Shown piece after piece: positions 42,087 through 42,942 of a stretch of DNA of 42,942 nucleotides. The position numbers and the translations under genes are program-made. Positions within the stretch are counted from its first letter, which is position 1. Each line of letters starts with the position of its first letter. The notes beneath the pieces are model-generated. The model made no database searches, was not told the origin of the DNA, and worked only from the letters and a program-made list of their open reading frames with translations. This stretch comes from an uncultured Dorea sp. (GTDB lineage: Bacteria > Bacillota > Clostridia > Lachnospirales > Lachnospiraceae): assembly GCA_900543415.1 (NCBI GenBank), contig UQRE01000021.1, positions 1-42,942 on the forward strand. Reading direction: 5' to 3'.

Positions 42087-42942
42087 TCATTTTTTCGGTA
42101 ATGCAGGTGTTAATACGATCTCATCTGCCGGTATTTCAGTGAGATCGAAAAAATTTAAAAGCTCATGAGGGAGCATGATTTTTGCAAGAGCCATAGGTGA
42201 TAATCCTCCAAGACTTTGCCGTGGTGTACTATTGATATGGCTCATTATCAGATTGATATCCCTTTGTGAGTAATTGTCAAAGGACGTTCCTTTTGGACAG
42301 ATTTTTCTGATATATTCATGGTTCTTTTCGCAATGCGGTTTTTGCTAGGAACACATGGGATCACAGTAATAAATACTGGTTCGGATCAAGTTGTCTTCCC
42401 CACATTCCAATGCATCTGGAATCTGAAATTCACCGCCTCTATCTGTTAAAATCAGAGAAAATGCAGAAGCAAAAGAAAAGGTTCCAATGGCATGTTCAAT
42501 AGAGTCGAATACGTTCTTTACATGACGGGATTCTTTGCTGTCAAGAAGATACGCCATCATAAAAGAACAACCGGAAAAATGGAACGTGAGCAGCACTTTT
42601 CGGGATCCTTCACAGCCGAGTACGGTGTCCATTTCCGTAATCCTTGTATCTGGGAATTCTTTTAAAAATGCCTGGAGATCTTTGTAAGTACGTCCTTCAT
42701 AGATCGCCTTATCGGCTGGTTCAGAAGAACCTGAAGAGCGGATTTTATATTTTACTTTTTTGGGCAGGTCGATATTTTTCACGCGCAAAGCTCCGGTTTC
42801 AATGTAGTTATAAAGAGTTTTTTCAGAGTAAGGGATCTCCGGATGATTCTGTAAGATCATATAAGGGGACTGTCCCTGCATGATTAGTGTTTCATCCTTT
42901 AATTAACTCGACTTTTTGGCGGGCAATGTATCAACAATTATT
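42087..42942 (-). pseudogene. Decayed IS30-type transposase (5' part outside window)
   Basis: From the window edge to 42087 one minus-strand frame resembles an IS30-type transposase: SPYMILQNHPEIPYSEKTLY, LTFHFSGCSFMMAY, LILTDRGGEFQ with a DDE-type Asp, SIYYCDPMCS, then KNHEYIRKICPKGTSFDNYS and a C-terminal LSPMALAKIMLPHELL with LTPALPKK. An in-frame TAG (42345-42347) stands where related proteins have Trp, and a TAA (42903-42905) interrupts the N-terminal side near a likely small frameshift. The helix-turn-helix start lies beyond the window. The element is inactive as read. An intact-looking open frame covers only 42345-42881. Confidence 0.8.

Overview
The window reads as the chromosome of a strictly anaerobic, low-GC gut Firmicute, most probably a Lachnospiraceae-type Clostridium relative. 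The signs are a glycyl-radical trans-4-hydroxyproline dehydratase with its activase, an anaerobic class III ribonucleotide reductase with its activase, two-subunit iron-sulfur L-serine dehydratase, and several families typical of this group (DUF1667, DUF1848, DUF2130, DUF4234, DUF4317, YkgJ, and a ferredoxin-nitroreductase). Purine-rich AGGAGG ribosome sites, occasional GTG/TTG starts and TTGACA/TATAAT-like promoters fit. The assignment is inferred from gene content, not from a marker gene.

Layout. 1-1900 is accessory: two unrecognised small genes followed by a three-frame remnant of an AAA ATPase gene. 1930-3000 is a FUSC-type membrane protein whose leader carries a terminator. 3138-7459 is a chain of two FAD oxidoreductases, a DUF1667 protein (together resembling an anaerobic glycerol-3-phosphate dehydrogenase) and a DUF2130 protein. 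7489-10923 holds a YkgJ cysteine-cluster protein and a TetM/EF-G-like translational GTPase fused to a C-terminal NYN (YacP/Rae1-like) nuclease domain. 11004-14278 holds a zinc-ribbon DUF4234 membrane protein, a ParB-like/BMP fusion protein and a metallophosphoesterase. 14344-21393 is nucleotide and amino-acid metabolism: carB on the minus strand, cysK, a CofE-like ligase and a GMP synthase whose glutaminase domain is badly shortened.

21532-24144 (minus) is a half-size ABC exporter and a YitT membrane protein. 24306-27410 has a FliB-like cysteine-cluster protein, a ferredoxin-nitroreductase and a DUF4317 protein. A tRNA-Leu(CAG) follows, with a perfect 25-bp palindrome over its promoter. 27737-32986 holds a small membrane protein, a MATE transporter, sdaAB-sdaAA, a ProX-type deacylase, endonuclease III and a YfcE phosphodiesterase. 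33132-37490 holds a DUF1848 protein and the hydroxyproline dehydratase operon (activase plus HypD). 37494-41820 holds a repeat/hairpin element, acylphosphatase, a TetR regulator, and nrdG and nrdD, with NrdR-box-like sites before nrdD. The window ends in a decayed IS30-type transposase bordered by three 19-nt direct repeats.

The most interesting items are: the GTPase-nuclease fusion, which joins two activities both expected at the ribosomal A site; the cytoplasmic ParB-BMP protein coupled to an atypical phosphoesterase; the GMP synthase without a working glutaminase beside a CofE-like ligase; and a set of regulatory or repeat DNA structures (37494-37590, 39320-39366, 1768-1883, 27445-27469, 34141-34170). 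No complete mobile element, CRISPR array or rRNA was seen.
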